Positions 1-8,367 of a DNA stretch of 28,962 nucleotides are shown here, one piece after another. How positions within the stretch are numbered: the first letter of the stretch is position 1; each line of letters starts with the position of its first letter. This DNA is from CAZNLL01 sp964573885 (GTDB lineage: Bacteria; Desulfobacterota; DSM-4660; Desulfatiglandales; Desulfatiglandaceae), in NCBI GenBank assembly GCA_964573885.1, contig CAZNLL010000034.1:1-28962 (forward strand), read 5' to 3'. The position numbers were made by a program, and so were the translations under genes. A model generated the notes under the pieces. The model did no database searches. It was not told the DNA's origin and saw only the letters and a list, made by a program, of their open reading frames with translations.

Positions 1-953
1 ACCACGATCTGGCGGTCAAACCTGCCCGGCCGCAATAACGCCGGATCGAGGACATCGGGCCTGTTGGTGGCGGCTATAAGGATAACGCCCACCTCCGTAT
101 TAAAACCGTCCATCTCTGCCAGGAGCGCGTTAAGTGTCTGCTCTCTTTCGTCATGGCCTCCGCCGATACCTGCAAATCTTTGGCGGCCCACAGCGTCTAT
201 TTCATCAATAAAAATAATGCAAGGGGCATGCTTCTTTCCCTGCACAAAGAGATCCCTCACCCTTGAAGCCCCGACCCCTACAAACATCTCCACGAAGTCG
301 GAGCCGCTGATGCTGAAAAAGGGTACCCCTGCCTCTCCGGCAATGGCCCTGGCCAGAAGGGTCTTCCCCGTACCCGGTGAACCTACGAGAAGGACCCCTT
401 TAGGGATCCTGCCTCCAAGGCGGGTGAATTTCTTGGGGTCCCTGAGAAACTCAATGATCTCTTCCAATTCCTCTTTGGCCTCATCAATGCCCGCCACGTC
501 TTCAAAGGTCACCTTCTCCTGGGTATCGCTCATGAGCCGGGCCCGGCTCTTTCCAAAGGAAAGGGCCTTTCCTCCTCCCACCTGCATCTGCCTCATAAAG
601 AAGATCCATACCCCGATGAGCAAGAGCATGGGCACCCAGGAGAGAAATACCTGGAACCACGAGGAATCCTCTTCGGGTTTCGCGGATATTTTCACCCCTT
701 TGCTCCGGAGGAGCTTGATCAACTCCGGGTCCTTGGGGGCGAAGGTCTTAAAGGGCCCCTGCGCCGACATGCCCGTAATATGGTCTCCTTGGATGGTGAC
801 GCTGTTCACATTGCCGCTTTCCACCATCCCCAGGAATTCACTGTAGCTGACGGAGATGCTGCTCCTGTCCGGATGTTTGAATATCTGAAAGAGCATTACC
901 ATCATGAGGCTGATCACGAGCCACAGGGCCAAGTTTTTATAGAAGGGATTCAA
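1..953 (-). CDS. ftsH: ATP-dependent zinc metalloprotease FtsH, N-terminal part (cut by window edge)
   Basis: FtsH is a membrane-anchored AAA+ protease that degrades misfolded membrane proteins and short-lived regulators. About 317 residues are visible. There is an N-terminal membrane segment (about residues 7-24), a periplasmic part, and a second membrane segment (about 103-120). The AAA+ domain follows, with Walker A GSPGTGKT (191-198), Walker B IIFIDEID (246-253), and the arginine-finger region ending LLRPGRFDR. The HEXXH protease domain lies outside the window. I chose the TTG start at 953 because GGAGG stands 10 bases upstream and the protein then begins MNPFYKNLALW, the usual FtsH beginning. 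There is no in-frame ATG at that place; the next is at residue 17. The gene points left, divergent from the NDP-sugar dehydrogenase. The identification is secure; the start codon is likely. Confidence 0.96.
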   Translation of the reverse strand, partial: MNPFYKNLALWLVISLMMVMLFQIFKHPDRSSISVSYSEFLGMVESGNVNSVTIQGDHITGMSAQGPFKTFAPKDPELIKLLRSKGVKISAKPEEDSSWFQVFLSWVPMLLLIGVWIFFMRQMQVGGGKALSFGKSRARLMSDTQEKVTFEDVAGIDEAKEELEEIIEFLRDPKKFTRLGGRIPKGVLLVGSPGTGKTLLARAIAGEAGVPFFSISGSDFVEMFVGVGASRVRDLFVQGKKHAPCIIFIDEIDAVGRQRFAGIGGGHDEREQTLNALLAEMDGFNTEVGVILIAATNRPDVLDPALLRPGRFDRQIV

Positions 954-1393
954 TGAAAAAAGACCTCCAAAAAGTGTGGATTCCTCTGCCAAACATTCCT
1001 GCCCCCAGCATCAAATGGAGGCGGAAAGGGTTGGGTAAATTGTAAAACTTCACCTGTTTCCAGTGCTTATGAGGATCATGGAACCAAGGTGACACGGTAA
1101 ATTTATCCTTTCAGGTTAAACTTTATTATTATAAATACATTTTCCCAAAATTCTACCCAAAAATTCCGGCACCCCCAGCGGCCGCCGCCCCCCCCCTACT
1201 CCTGCCCCTCTGAGGGAGCCATTGTGGGTTGACATACTTAAGGGTTTCCATTATTTAGTGCCCATTCACCCAGCAATTCCGGGAAGGGGTGGGTTTCCGT
1301 TCTGAAGGGGCATGTGAGGCCCCTGGGGTGACGGCAAAGGAAAACCCCCAACACCTTTAAGGCCATCCAATAGTTGAGGGAGGAATGCCTCTC
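954..1393. other. Divergent intergenic region between ftsH and the NDP-sugar dehydrogenase
   Basis: About 440 bases hold no convincing gene. The ftsH side contains an AT-rich stretch (1085-1165). On the minus strand it has a TATAAT at 1128-1133 but no good -35 at normal spacing, so an ftsH promoter there is only a weak candidate; the same stretch carries a near-repeat of AATTTTTGGG and AATTTTGGG. A C-rich run lies at about 1180-1200. The right half holds a clear plus-strand promoter (listed separately). Its leader contains a small inverted repeat, AGGGGC (1306-1311) and GCCCCT (1319-1324), with a 7-base loop. I saw no small ORF with a ribosome binding site. Confidence 0.6.
1229..1257 (+). promoter_or_regulatory. 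Sigma-70 type promoter for the NDP-sugar dehydrogenase and liv genes
   Basis: TTGACA (1229-1234), a 17-base spacer and TATTTA (1252-1257) form a good housekeeping promoter. Transcription would begin near 1264, giving a leader of about 130 bases before the 1394 start. No other promoter is evident before livK, so this may drive the sugar dehydrogenase and at least livK. Confidence 0.65.
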
Positions 1394-3040
1394 ATGGATT
1401 ATTCGGTCAGCCCCGCCGGGGAAAAATTCGAGCTTCCCACCCAGGGGGATTACGAGAAAGAATTCAACAGGCTACAAGACCTCGTGACTCCTTGGCGAGA
1501 GCAAGGCTCACAGATCGTCGTGGTCATGGGTTTGGGTTTTGTCGGTGCCGTCATGGCCGGGGTGGTGGCCGATTCAGACGAGCAGGGCAGACCCAACACG
1601 TATGTTATCGGCATGCAGAGGCCCAGCCCCCGCAGTTTTTGGAAAATCCCCGTCATCAACCGGGGCCGTTCTCCCATTGAGACGGAAGACCCGGAAGTGG
1701 CGCGGATGATCCGGCGCTGTGTCACCCGGAAGAAGACCCTCACCGCCACTTTCACTTACGAGGCCCTGACCCTGGCCGATGTGGTGGTGGTGGACGTGCA
1801 TTGCGATTTTATCAAGGAGGAGTTGGGCAACCTGGGCAGCGGATATGCCGAAATCAGTGACCTGGAGACGGCCTTTCGGGTCATTGGAGAAAAGATACCC
1901 CCCCAATGCCTGGTATTGATCGAAACCACCGTCCCTCCCGGAACCACGGAGTACGTGGCCTATCCCCTTATCAAGAAAGCCTTTATGGCCCGGGGGATTG
2001 AGGAAGAGCCCCTTTTGGCCCACAGTTTTGAAAGGGTGATGCCCGGCAAGGATTATGTCCGTTCTGTCAAAGACATATGGCGGGTGTGTAGCGGCATCAC
2101 CCCAAAGAGCCGGGAAAGGGCCCTGTCCTTTTTGTCAGGCATCGTCAATACAGACAACTACCCCATAACGATGCTGGACAGGCCTATTGAAAGCGAAACA
2201 TGCAAGATTGTAGAGAACAGTTACAGGGCTACCATCCTCGCCTTCTTAAACGAATGGAGTCTCTTTGCGGAGACCAACGGCGTGGATCTTATCAAAGTGG
2301 TCAATGCCATTAAGGTCCGGCCCACTCATAACAATATTATCTTTCCTGGTCCTGGGATCGGTGGATACTGCCTGCCCAAGGACGGCGCCTTGGGCCTCTG
2401 GGCCTACAAGCACCTCATGGGGTTTGAAGATGATATCTTCAAGATCACGCCTGAAGCCATCAACATTAATGATACGCGGGCCTTACATGCCGCCCAGTTG
2501 GTCAGGGACGCCCTCAGAAATATGGGCCGAATCGTAGCGGCATCACAGATCACCCTCCTGGGAGTTTCCTACAGAGAAGACGTGGGCGATACCCGGCACA
2601 GCGGCTCGGAGATCATTTTCAGAAAGCTGACGGAGATGGGCGCCTATGTAAGGGCCCATGACCCCTATGTGTCGCACTGGTGGGAGCTTGAAAAACAGGA
2701 CACCTATCCCGCTGTAGGTGCCTCCCTCTCACGGTTTTTCAGGAATCAGGAGCACCTTCTCCACTTCACCATGACCCCCACCCTGGAGGAGGCCTTGAAA
2801 GGGACCGACGCCGTCGTCCTGGCCGTCCGCCACCGGCCTTATTTGGAACTCCAGCCCGATGACCTGGTGCGCATGGCCGGAGGCCCCTTTGCGGTCCTGG
2901 ACTGTTTCGGCATCCTGGATGATACCAAGATAGAACGCTACTTTGAGCTGGGGTGTGAAGTCAAAGGCCTGGGGCGAGGGCATGTAAAAAGGATAAAAGA
3001 CAAGGTGCAACAGGCCTTGTTTTTAAAACCCGAACCATGA
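1394..3040 (+). CDS. Nucleotide-sugar dehydrogenase (UDP-glucose/GDP-mannose dehydrogenase family)
   Basis: This family oxidises the C6 hydroxyl of an NDP-sugar to a carboxylate with two NAD+, supplying uronic acids for surface polysaccharides. Numbered from 1394, the Rossmann motif GLGFVG is at 46-51. Other family signatures are NRGRSPIE (89-96), the invariant Lys in ESETCKIVEN (K271), and the catalytic Cys in GPGIGGYCLPKD (C326). A C-terminal UDP-binding domain follows. At 548 residues it is about 100 longer than typical members, with an N-terminal extension of about 40 residues and extra sequence in the last third. GGAGGA lies 9 bases before ATG 1394; an in-frame ATG at 1385 is nearly on top of that site and less likely. 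The sugar substrate cannot be read from sequence. No other polysaccharide gene is in the window, and livK follows 23 bases downstream, an unusual neighbour. Confidence 0.88.
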   Translation: MDYSVSPAGEKFELPTQGDYEKEFNRLQDLVTPWREQGSQIVVVMGLGFVGAVMAGVVADSDEQGRPNTYVIGMQRPSPRSFWKIPVINRGRSPIETEDPEVARMIRRCVTRKKTLTATFTYEALTLADVVVVDVHCDFIKEELGNLGSGYAEISDLETAFRVIGEKIPPQCLVLIETTVPPGTTEYVAYPLIKKAFMARGIEEEPLLAHSFERVMPGKDYVRSVKDIWRVCSGITPKSRERALSFLSGIVNTDNYPITMLDRPIESETCKIVENSYRATILAFLNEWSLFAETNGVDLIKVVNAIKVRPTHNNIIFPGPGIGGYCLPKDGALGLWAYKHLMGFEDDIFKITPEAININDTRALHAAQLVRDALRNMGRIVAASQITLLGVSYREDVGDTRHSGSEIIFRKLTEMGAYVRAHDPYVSHWWELEKQDTYPAVGASLSRFFRNQEHLLHFTMTPTLEEALKGTDAVVLAVRHRPYLELQPDDLVRMAGGPFAVLDCFGILDDTKIERYFELGCEVKGLGRGHVKRIKDKVQQALFLKPEP

Positions 3041-3063
3041 CATTGAAAACAGGGAGGTTCATC

Positions 3064-4224
3064 ATGGTCAGAAAAGGGGGCAGGTTCATTCTTGGGGTGT
3101 TATTCATGATCCTTTTAATTCCCTTCTTGGCTTTCGCCGATGAGTGGGGTACCATAACCATACCCCCGGGCGAGGAGATCAAGATAGGCATGGGGACCAT
3201 GCTTACAGGCGATTATGCCAGTCTGGGGATTGATATCATGCACGGCGCGGAAATGGCCGTTCAGGAGAAGGGAAGCATCCTGGGCCATCCGGTTGTCCTC
3301 CAGGCCGAAGACGACGGCTGCGCCGGGCCGCCTTCAGTAGCCATTGCGGAAAAGCTTTGTAACGACCCCCGGGTGGCGGGATTGGTGGGGTATATGTGCA
3401 GCGGCGGGAGCAAGCCCGCCTCCGATGTTCACAACAAATACAAGGTCCTCATGATCTCTCCATCATCCACAGCCCTGGAACTCACCGCGCGCAACATTCC
3501 CATCTTTTTCCGCACCTGCTGGAACGACAAGATTCAGGCCAGAAGGGCTGCGGCCTTTGCCTTAAGCCGCAAATGGACTCGGGTGGCCGTCCTTCATGAC
3601 AAGAGTGACTACGGCCAAAGCCTTGCCGAAGATTTTGCGGAAAATCTCAGGAAAAAGGGAGGGAAGATCCCGGTCCTGGAAGGGATCACCAGAGGGGATA
3701 AGGACTTTACACCCGTACTCACAAAGATCAAGCCTCTGAGACCCCAGCTCATTTACTTCGGCGGAATGGCAGCCGAGGGGGTACTCCTGGCCAGGCAGAT
3801 GAAAAGGGTGGGGATCAAGGCCCACTTCATGAGTGATGACGGTTGTTATACGGAAAAGGATTTTATCCATGCCGGCGGAAAGGCCAGCAACGGATGCTAT
3901 GTCACTTACGCCCAGGAGCCTGACCCTGAGTGGGTCAAAAGGTTTGAGGATAAGTACGGGCCGAGGCAGACTTTTTCGCCCCAGGCTTACGACGCCGCCA
4001 ATATCCTCATGATGGCCGTGGAAAAAACAGCGAAAAAGAAGGCCGATGGAACCCTTGTCGTCGAGAAAAAGGCCCTGAGAGATGCTGTCGCAGACACCGA
4101 ATATGAGGGCATCACCGGCAAAATCGCCTTCGATCCTTATGGGGACCGGACCGGTTCCGTGGTGGCTGTTTACAAGGTCGTGGAGGATGAAGGGAGGCGC
4201 TTTTTCAAGCGACTCGTCTTTTAG
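3064..4224 (+). CDS. livK: Periplasmic substrate-binding protein of a branched-chain amino acid-type ABC importer
   Basis: This is a type I periplasmic binding protein of the LivK/leucine-binding family, 386 residues. It would capture ligand and deliver it to the LivHMGF complex encoded just downstream. The first 26 residues form a Sec signal peptide: basic start MVRKGGR, a hydrophobic core, and AFA before the likely cleavage at AFA/DE. There is no lipobox Cys, so a soluble periplasmic protein is expected. The mature part begins with the family-like strand KIGMGTMLTGDYASLG and a Cys-containing loop (DDGCAGPPSVA). ATG 3064 is preferred over the in-frame ATG at 3037 because GGGAGG lies 6 bases before it and the signal peptide then starts normally. 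Ligands in this family include leucine, amides, aromatic acids and urea; the one here is unknown. Confidence 0.9.
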   Translation: MVRKGGRFILGVLFMILLIPFLAFADEWGTITIPPGEEIKIGMGTMLTGDYASLGIDIMHGAEMAVQEKGSILGHPVVLQAEDDGCAGPPSVAIAEKLCNDPRVAGLVGYMCSGGSKPASDVHNKYKVLMISPSSTALELTARNIPIFFRTCWNDKIQARRAAAFALSRKWTRVAVLHDKSDYGQSLAEDFAENLRKKGGKIPVLEGITRGDKDFTPVLTKIKPLRPQLIYFGGMAAEGVLLARQMKRVGIKAHFMSDDGCYTEKDFIHAGGKASNGCYVTYAQEPDPEWVKRFEDKYGPRQTFSPQAYDAANILMMAVEKTAKKKADGTLVVEKKALRDAVADTEYEGITGKIAFDPYGDRTGSVVAVYKVVEDEGRRFFKRLVF

Positions 4225-4266
4225 CGCTAAAAGGGGTCCGGGCAGAGGGTGAACCGAGTTTCGAAA

Positions 4267-4302
4267 AAAAGGTCGAGGAATTTTCGGCCTTTTCCTTATT
4301 TT
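4267..4302 (+). terminator. Terminator-like hairpin between livK and livH (possible attenuator)
   Basis: Arms AAAAGGTCGA (4267-4276) and TCGGCCTTTT (4284-4293) pair over 10 bases with one G-U pair and a 7-base loop, followed by the T-rich CCTTATTTT. Its place in the 112-base livK-livH gap suits partial termination, which would make more binding protein than permease. The sequence shows the structure; the function is inferred. Confidence 0.5.
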
Positions 4303-4336
4303 GCTTCCCCACCGGGGACGCCTCAGGGAACGCACT

Positions 4337-5263
4337 ATGCCCTATTTCCTCACCCCTGAAGTGATCATCGCCCAAATCTTGAATGGGCTCACCATCGGCG
4401 GCATCTACGCCCTCATCGCCCTGGGATACACCCTGGTATACGGCGTCCTTTTCATGATCAATTTCGCCCATGGCGAGATCTATATGTTCGGCTCCTTCGG
4501 CGGATTTGCCGTACTCACCTACTTTGTCAACACGGGCTTTGCCAAGAGCCATCCAGCCCTGTCCATCCTTGGGGCCTTCTTGGCCGCCATGGTGGTCTCA
4601 TCCCTCTTGGGAGCCCTCCTGGAGCGGATCGCTTACAGGCCTCTTCGTTACGCCCCCAGGCTGGCCCCCCTCATCAGTGCCATAGGGGCTTCTATTTTTC
4701 TTCAAAACGTGATGATGCTCATCATAGAGGCCCGCATGCAGGTCTACCCGGACGTCATCCCTGAAAACTTTTTGGAATACGGATGGTTTAGCATCTCTTA
4801 TTTCCAAATTTTCATCATTCTGGGCTCTATATTCCTCATGGTTGCCCTCTACCTGTTTATTCGAAGGACTAAGACAGGCAAGGCTATGCGGGCCGTGGCC
4901 GAGGATAAGGAGGCAGCTTTTCTGGTGGGCATTGACGTAAACGGAATCATTATGATCACCTTTATCATCGGCTCTGCCTTGGCCGCCGCCGCCGGTGTCA
5001 TGGTGGGCATGTATTATACCCAGATCAATCATATGATGGGTTTTATCCCCGGTATCAAGGCCTTCACCGCAGCAGTCCTTGGAGGAATCGGAAATGTCCC
5101 GGGTGCCATGCTCGGGGGCTTTTTTCTCGGACTGACAGAGGCCCTGGGGGTCTTGTTCATGCCTGCCGAGTATAAGGATGTCATCGCCTTCAGCCTCCTT
5201 GTCCTTGTTTTGATCTTCAGACCAAAAGGGATCCTCGGCGAGGTGGTCTCGGAAAGGGCCTAA
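4337..5263 (+). CDS. livH: Branched-chain amino acid-type ABC transporter permease LivH
   Basis: This is the first inner-membrane permease of the importer, 308 residues with about eight hydrophobic segments. The N-terminal stretch ILNGLTIGGIYALIALGYT and the following MINFAHGEIYMFG are hallmarks of LivH. The cytoplasmic loop RRTKTGKAMRAVAEDKEAA is the conserved EAA-like coupling helix that contacts the ATPases. The C-terminus ends in the family form FRPKGILGE. ATG 4337 has AGGGA about 8 bases upstream; the reading frame is open back to an ATG at 4301, but that would add a charged, non-conserved start. It is followed 6 bases later by livM. The assignment to the LivH family is firm; substrate identity is not. 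Confidence 0.93.
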   Translation: MPYFLTPEVIIAQILNGLTIGGIYALIALGYTLVYGVLFMINFAHGEIYMFGSFGGFAVLTYFVNTGFAKSHPALSILGAFLAAMVVSSLLGALLERIAYRPLRYAPRLAPLISAIGASIFLQNVMMLIIEARMQVYPDVIPENFLEYGWFSISYFQIFIILGSIFLMVALYLFIRRTKTGKAMRAVAEDKEAAFLVGIDVNGIIMITFIIGSALAAAAGVMVGMYYTQINHMMGFIPGIKAFTAAVLGGIGNVPGAMLGGFFLGLTEALGVLFMPAEYKDVIAFSLLVLVLIFRPKGILGEVVSERA

Positions 5264-5269
5264 CCAAAT

Positions 5270-6235
5270 ATGCAACAGATACGGTCAATATGGCGCGTCA
5301 TTCCCCCCAAGGTCTTTCTCGGGGTGGGCCTCCTCTTCTTGTTGGCCCTGCCCCCAATGGTGGGGAATTACTGGGCCCAGGTCTTGGGAGACATCGGCAT
5401 CTATGTCATGCTGGGTATCGGGCTAAACGTGGTGGTAGGCTTTGCCGGGCTTCTGGATCTGGGCTATGTGGCCTTCTATGCCATCGGGGCTTACGGATAT
5501 GCCCTTGTAGCCTCTCCCCAGTTCGGCATTCATATCCCTTTCTGGTTCATGCTTCCCGGGTGCGTGGCCCTGGCCGCGCTGGGCGGCACCCTGCTCGGCA
5601 TACCCGTTCTGCGCATGCGAGGCGATTACCTGGCCATTGTCACCCTGGGTTTTGGTGAAATAATCCGGATCCTCCTCAACAACTTGGACCCCATAACCAA
5701 CGGGCCCCGAGGGCTTTTGCGGATTGATGCCCCCACCATCGGAGACTTTGCCATCAACAGCCCTTTTAGGTGGTATTACATGATCCTGGCCGGCATTTTT
5801 CTCTCGGCCTTTATCGCGGACAGGCTCAATAATTCCCGTATCGGCAGGGCCTGGATCGCCATGCGGGAAGACCAAGACGCGGCCGCCGTTATGGGGATCA
5901 ATATCCTTAAATACAAACTCCTGGCCTTCACCATCGGGGCCTCCTTCGCCGGGATCGGGGGCGCCATATTTGCCGCCCGTCAAGGGTCCATTTTCCCGGA
6001 AAATTTCTCCCTCATGGTGTCTATCAATGTGTTATGTCTCATCATCATAGGCGGTATGGGCAGTATACCGGGCGTCATCCTGGGTGCGGTTGTCCTTATT
6101 GGTTTCCCCGAACTCCTCCGCGAAGTCCAGCAATACCGGATGCTCGTCTTCGGAGGGCTCCTGGTGGTGATGATGATCTTCCGGCCTACCGGCCTTATTC
6201 CTTCAGCCCGAAGAAAACTGGAGCTGGAGACATGA
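5270..6235 (+). CDS. livM: Branched-chain amino acid-type ABC transporter permease LivM
   Basis: This is the second permease of the LivHM pair, 321 residues, rich in membrane segments. Family marks are YVMLGIGLNVVVGFAGLLDLGYVAFYAIGAYG near the N-terminus (about 43-75), RMRGDYLAIVTLGFGEIIR (about 118-136), and the coupling loop SRIGRAWIAMREDQDAAAVMGI. It ends with the typical FRPTGLIPS. ATG 5270 follows the livH stop by 6 bases, with only a weak upstream purine stretch (GGAAAGGG), so translation may be coupled to livH. Its TGA overlaps an upstream possible start of livG. Confidence 0.93.
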   Translation: MQQIRSIWRVIPPKVFLGVGLLFLLALPPMVGNYWAQVLGDIGIYVMLGIGLNVVVGFAGLLDLGYVAFYAIGAYGYALVASPQFGIHIPFWFMLPGCVALAALGGTLLGIPVLRMRGDYLAIVTLGFGEIIRILLNNLDPITNGPRGLLRIDAPTIGDFAINSPFRWYYMILAGIFLSAFIADRLNNSRIGRAWIAMREDQDAAAVMGINILKYKLLAFTIGASFAGIGGAIFAARQGSIFPENFSLMVSINVLCLIIIGGMGSIPGVILGAVVLIGFPELLREVQQYRMLVFGGLLVVMMIFRPTGLIPSARRKLELET

Positions 6236-6261
6236 GGGAAGAGCCCCTGGAGGGCATGTGT

Positions 6262-7074
6262 ATGGACACCTTACTTGAAACCAGGGGATTGCTAAAGAGC
6301 TTCGGTGGTTTAATCGCCTTGAATCACATCGATTTCAAGGTGGAAGCGAGGATGATTGCCGGGCTCATCGGTCCCAATGGGGCGGGTAAGACCACCCTTT
6401 TCAACTGTCTCACCGGGGTCTATCCCTTTGACCAGGGGCGGGTCTTGTTCAAGAGCCAAGATTTGGGAGGGCTTAAAAGCCACGTCATCACCCGGTTGGG
6501 CGTTTCAAGGACCTTTCAAAACATTCGGCTCTTTAATAACATGACCGCCCTCGAAAACATCCTGGTGGGTCAACACTGCCGCATGCGCGCCGGGGTGTGG
6601 GGGGCCGTTACCCGCAACCGGCCCACCCTGGAGGAAGAAAAAAAGGCCCTCCTGAGATCAGAAGAGCTCTTGCGATTCATAGGACTGGACGACAAGGCCC
6701 ATGTCCTGGCCAAGAATTTCCCCTATGGCAATCAGAGAAGGCTGGAGATCGCCCGTGCCCTGGCCACAGAACCAAAACTGCTCCTCTTGGACGAGCCCAC
6801 CGCAGGGATGAACCCGCAGGAAACAGCCGAATTGATGACCTTCATTGAACGGATCCGGAGCGAGCTGGGCCTCACGATCCTCCTCATCGAGCATGATATG
6901 CGGGTTGTAATGGGTATATCTGACAGGGTGACCGTGCTCGATTATGGCGTCAAGCTCGCTGAAGGCAGCCCCCGTGAAGTCCAAAAGGATCCCAAAGTCA
7001 TCGAAGCCTACCTGGGACGATTCGGTGCCTTAATGAGCCAAGGGGCGGGCATGAAAAAGGAAGAACATCCGTGA
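6262..7074 (+). CDS. livG: Branched-chain amino acid-type ABC transporter ATP-binding protein LivG
   Basis: This is one of two cytoplasmic ATPases driving the LivHM permease, 270 residues. Walker A is GPNGAGKTT (37-45), the Q-loop region is VSRTFQNIRLF, the signature is YGNQRRLEIARAL (a variant of LSGGQ, as usual in LivG), and Walker B is LLLLDEPTAGMNP. The H-loop is LIEHDMRVVMG. ATG 6262 has GGAGG 9 bases upstream and gives the family-like start MDTLLETRGLLKSFGG. An in-frame ATG at 6232 overlaps the livM stop and is a possible alternative. The gene overlaps livF by 4 bases. Confidence 0.94.
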   Translation: MDTLLETRGLLKSFGGLIALNHIDFKVEARMIAGLIGPNGAGKTTLFNCLTGVYPFDQGRVLFKSQDLGGLKSHVITRLGVSRTFQNIRLFNNMTALENILVGQHCRMRAGVWGAVTRNRPTLEEEKKALLRSEELLRFIGLDDKAHVLAKNFPYGNQRRLEIARALATEPKLLLLDEPTAGMNPQETAELMTFIERIRSELGLTILLIEHDMRVVMGISDRVTVLDYGVKLAEGSPREVQKDPKVIEAYLGRFGALMSQGAGMKKEEHP

Positions 7075-7832
7075 GAGGGCAGCATCACAGGACATCCGGT
7101 TCTCCACCTGCGGAGCAGGTACTCCATGTGGAGGACGTGCACGCCTTCTACGGTAAAATCCACGCCCTCAGAGGGGTATCCCTTGACGTCAATCAGGGGG
7201 AAATCGTCACCCTAATCGGGAGCAATGGGGCAGGGAAGAGCACTTTGCTTAACACCATCTCCTGCATCCTGAACGCCAGGCAGGGGCGGATTCTTTTTCA
7301 GGGCTCCAGAATCGACCGTCTTAATCCCCACCAGGTGGTTCACCGGGGTATTTCCCAAGTCCCTGAGGGAAGAAAAATCTTCTCCCGTCTCAGTGTTACG
7401 GAAAACCTGGAATTGGGGGCCTTTATAAGAAAGGATCCGGGAGAGGTCCGCAAAGACATGGAGGAAGTCTTTCGCCTCTTCCCCCGATTAAAGGAGAGAC
7501 GCAGGCAGGTAGCCGGGACCCTTTCGGGGGGGGAACAGCAGATGCTTTCCATCGGTCGAGCCCTTATGGCCAGGCCCATGCTCTTGCTCCTGGACGAGCC
7601 CTCCATGGGCCTTGCACCTCTCCTGGTAGAGACCATCTTGGAAACAGTTCAGCGCATCAACCAGGAAGGAAAAACCGTGTTGCTGGTGGAACAAAACGCC
7701 CTGATGGCCTTTCAGATCGCCACCAGAGGCTATGTGATTCAGACCGGAGAAATCGCCCTGGAAGACGAGACAAAGAACCTGTCTGAAAATGACATGGTCA
7801 GGAGACTCTACCTCGGCGGTGATCCGGCGTGA
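7071..7832 (+). CDS. livF: Branched-chain amino acid-type ABC transporter ATP-binding protein LivF
   Basis: This is the second ATPase of the importer, 253 residues. It has Walker A GSNGAGKST (50-58), signature LSGGEQQML, and Walker B LLLLDEPSMGLAP. The segment HRGISQVPEGRKIFSRLSVTENL is diagnostic of LivF rather than LivG. The GTG start at 7071 overlaps the livG stop (GTGA) and has GGAAG 7 bases upstream. The first 18 residues precede the conserved start of the domain (VLHVEDVHAFYG) and are unusual but short. A small HATPase gene begins 54 bases after the stop, in the same orientation. Confidence 0.94.
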   Translation: MRGQHHRTSGSPPAEQVLHVEDVHAFYGKIHALRGVSLDVNQGEIVTLIGSNGAGKSTLLNTISCILNARQGRILFQGSRIDRLNPHQVVHRGISQVPEGRKIFSRLSVTENLELGAFIRKDPGEVRKDMEEVFRLFPRLKERRRQVAGTLSGGEQQMLSIGRALMARPMLLLLDEPSMGLAPLLVETILETVQRINQEGKTVLLVEQNALMAFQIATRGYVIQTGEIALEDETKNLSENDMVRRLYLGGDPA

Positions 7833-7886
7833 CTTAGGTTGGGCATTTTTTCGAAACCCCTTAAGGCGTTACCAAGGAGACGGACC

Positions 7887-8330
7887 GTGGCTCCTCCACA
7901 TCAAGATGAAATCACCCTTCCCGCCGACCTGAAGAACCTCCATGCCATGAAGCATTTCATTCTGGACAGGGCGGCCCAAAGCGGCTTTGATGAGGCTGCG
8001 GCCATGCAAATTGAGCTGGCCGCCGATGAGGTCCTCACCAACGTGATCAGCTATGCCTATCCGGATGAGCCCGGAGATATCACCATCCAGTGCCAAATGG
8101 ACAAGGATCACGTCTTCGTGGTCCGGATTATGGACACAGGCGTCCCCTTCAACCCCCTCCAGGTCAAGGAACCGGACCTCTCCCTGAGTTTGGAAGAGAG
8201 GAAGATCGGAGGTCTGGGTCTCTTCCTGGTCCACAAGATGACAGACCGCGTGAGTTATCACAGGGAGGGAGACGTGAACATCCTGACCCTTTATAAAAGA
8301 AAAAATCCCCAGGGCCCGTTCCCTGGGTGA
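7887..8330 (+). CDS. Small HATPase-domain protein, RsbW/anti-sigma factor kinase-like
   Basis: At 147 residues this is a single GHKL ATPase domain of the RsbW/SpoIIAB type, which in characterised members phosphorylates an anti-anti-sigma protein or binds a sigma factor. The N-box is ELAADEVLTNVISYAYP, the G1 box is RIMDTGVPFNP, and the G2 box is KIGGLGLFLVHKMTDRVSY. No transmembrane or His-phosphotransfer domain is present, so it is not a sensor kinase. The GTG start at 7887 is chosen because AAGGAG lies 7 bases before it; the frame is open back to a TTG at 7839 without a ribosome site. It lies between livF and the aminopeptidase, likely in the same transcript. No STAS-domain or PP2C partner is nearby, so its target is unknown. 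Confidence 0.85.
   Translation: MAPPHQDEITLPADLKNLHAMKHFILDRAAQSGFDEAAAMQIELAADEVLTNVISYAYPDEPGDITIQCQMDKDHVFVVRIMDTGVPFNPLQVKEPDLSLSLEERKIGGLGLFLVHKMTDRVSYHREGDVNILTLYKRKNPQGPFPG
8295..8327 (-). terminator. Minus-strand terminator-like hairpin inside the HATPase gene end
   Basis: CCCAGGG (8308-8314) and CCCTGGG (8321-8327) form a perfect 7-base GC stem with a 6-base loop. Read on the minus strand, the stem is followed by GATTTTTTCTTTT, the shape of an intrinsic terminator. On the plus strand no T run follows, so it would stop antisense rather than operon transcription. Confidence 0.4.
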
Positions 8331-8367
8331 GCCCACAAACCCAAAGGGAGATCTTTGAGAGGATTTG

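Noticed and set aside
64..846. Long plus-strand open frame opposite ftsH
   Set aside because: The minus strand encodes a textbook FtsH with all motifs; the opposite frame has no recognisable domain or ribosome site.
6034..6261. N-terminal extension of the livG frame
   Set aside because: It lies inside livM, which is clearly coding there; a good ribosome site precedes ATG 6262.
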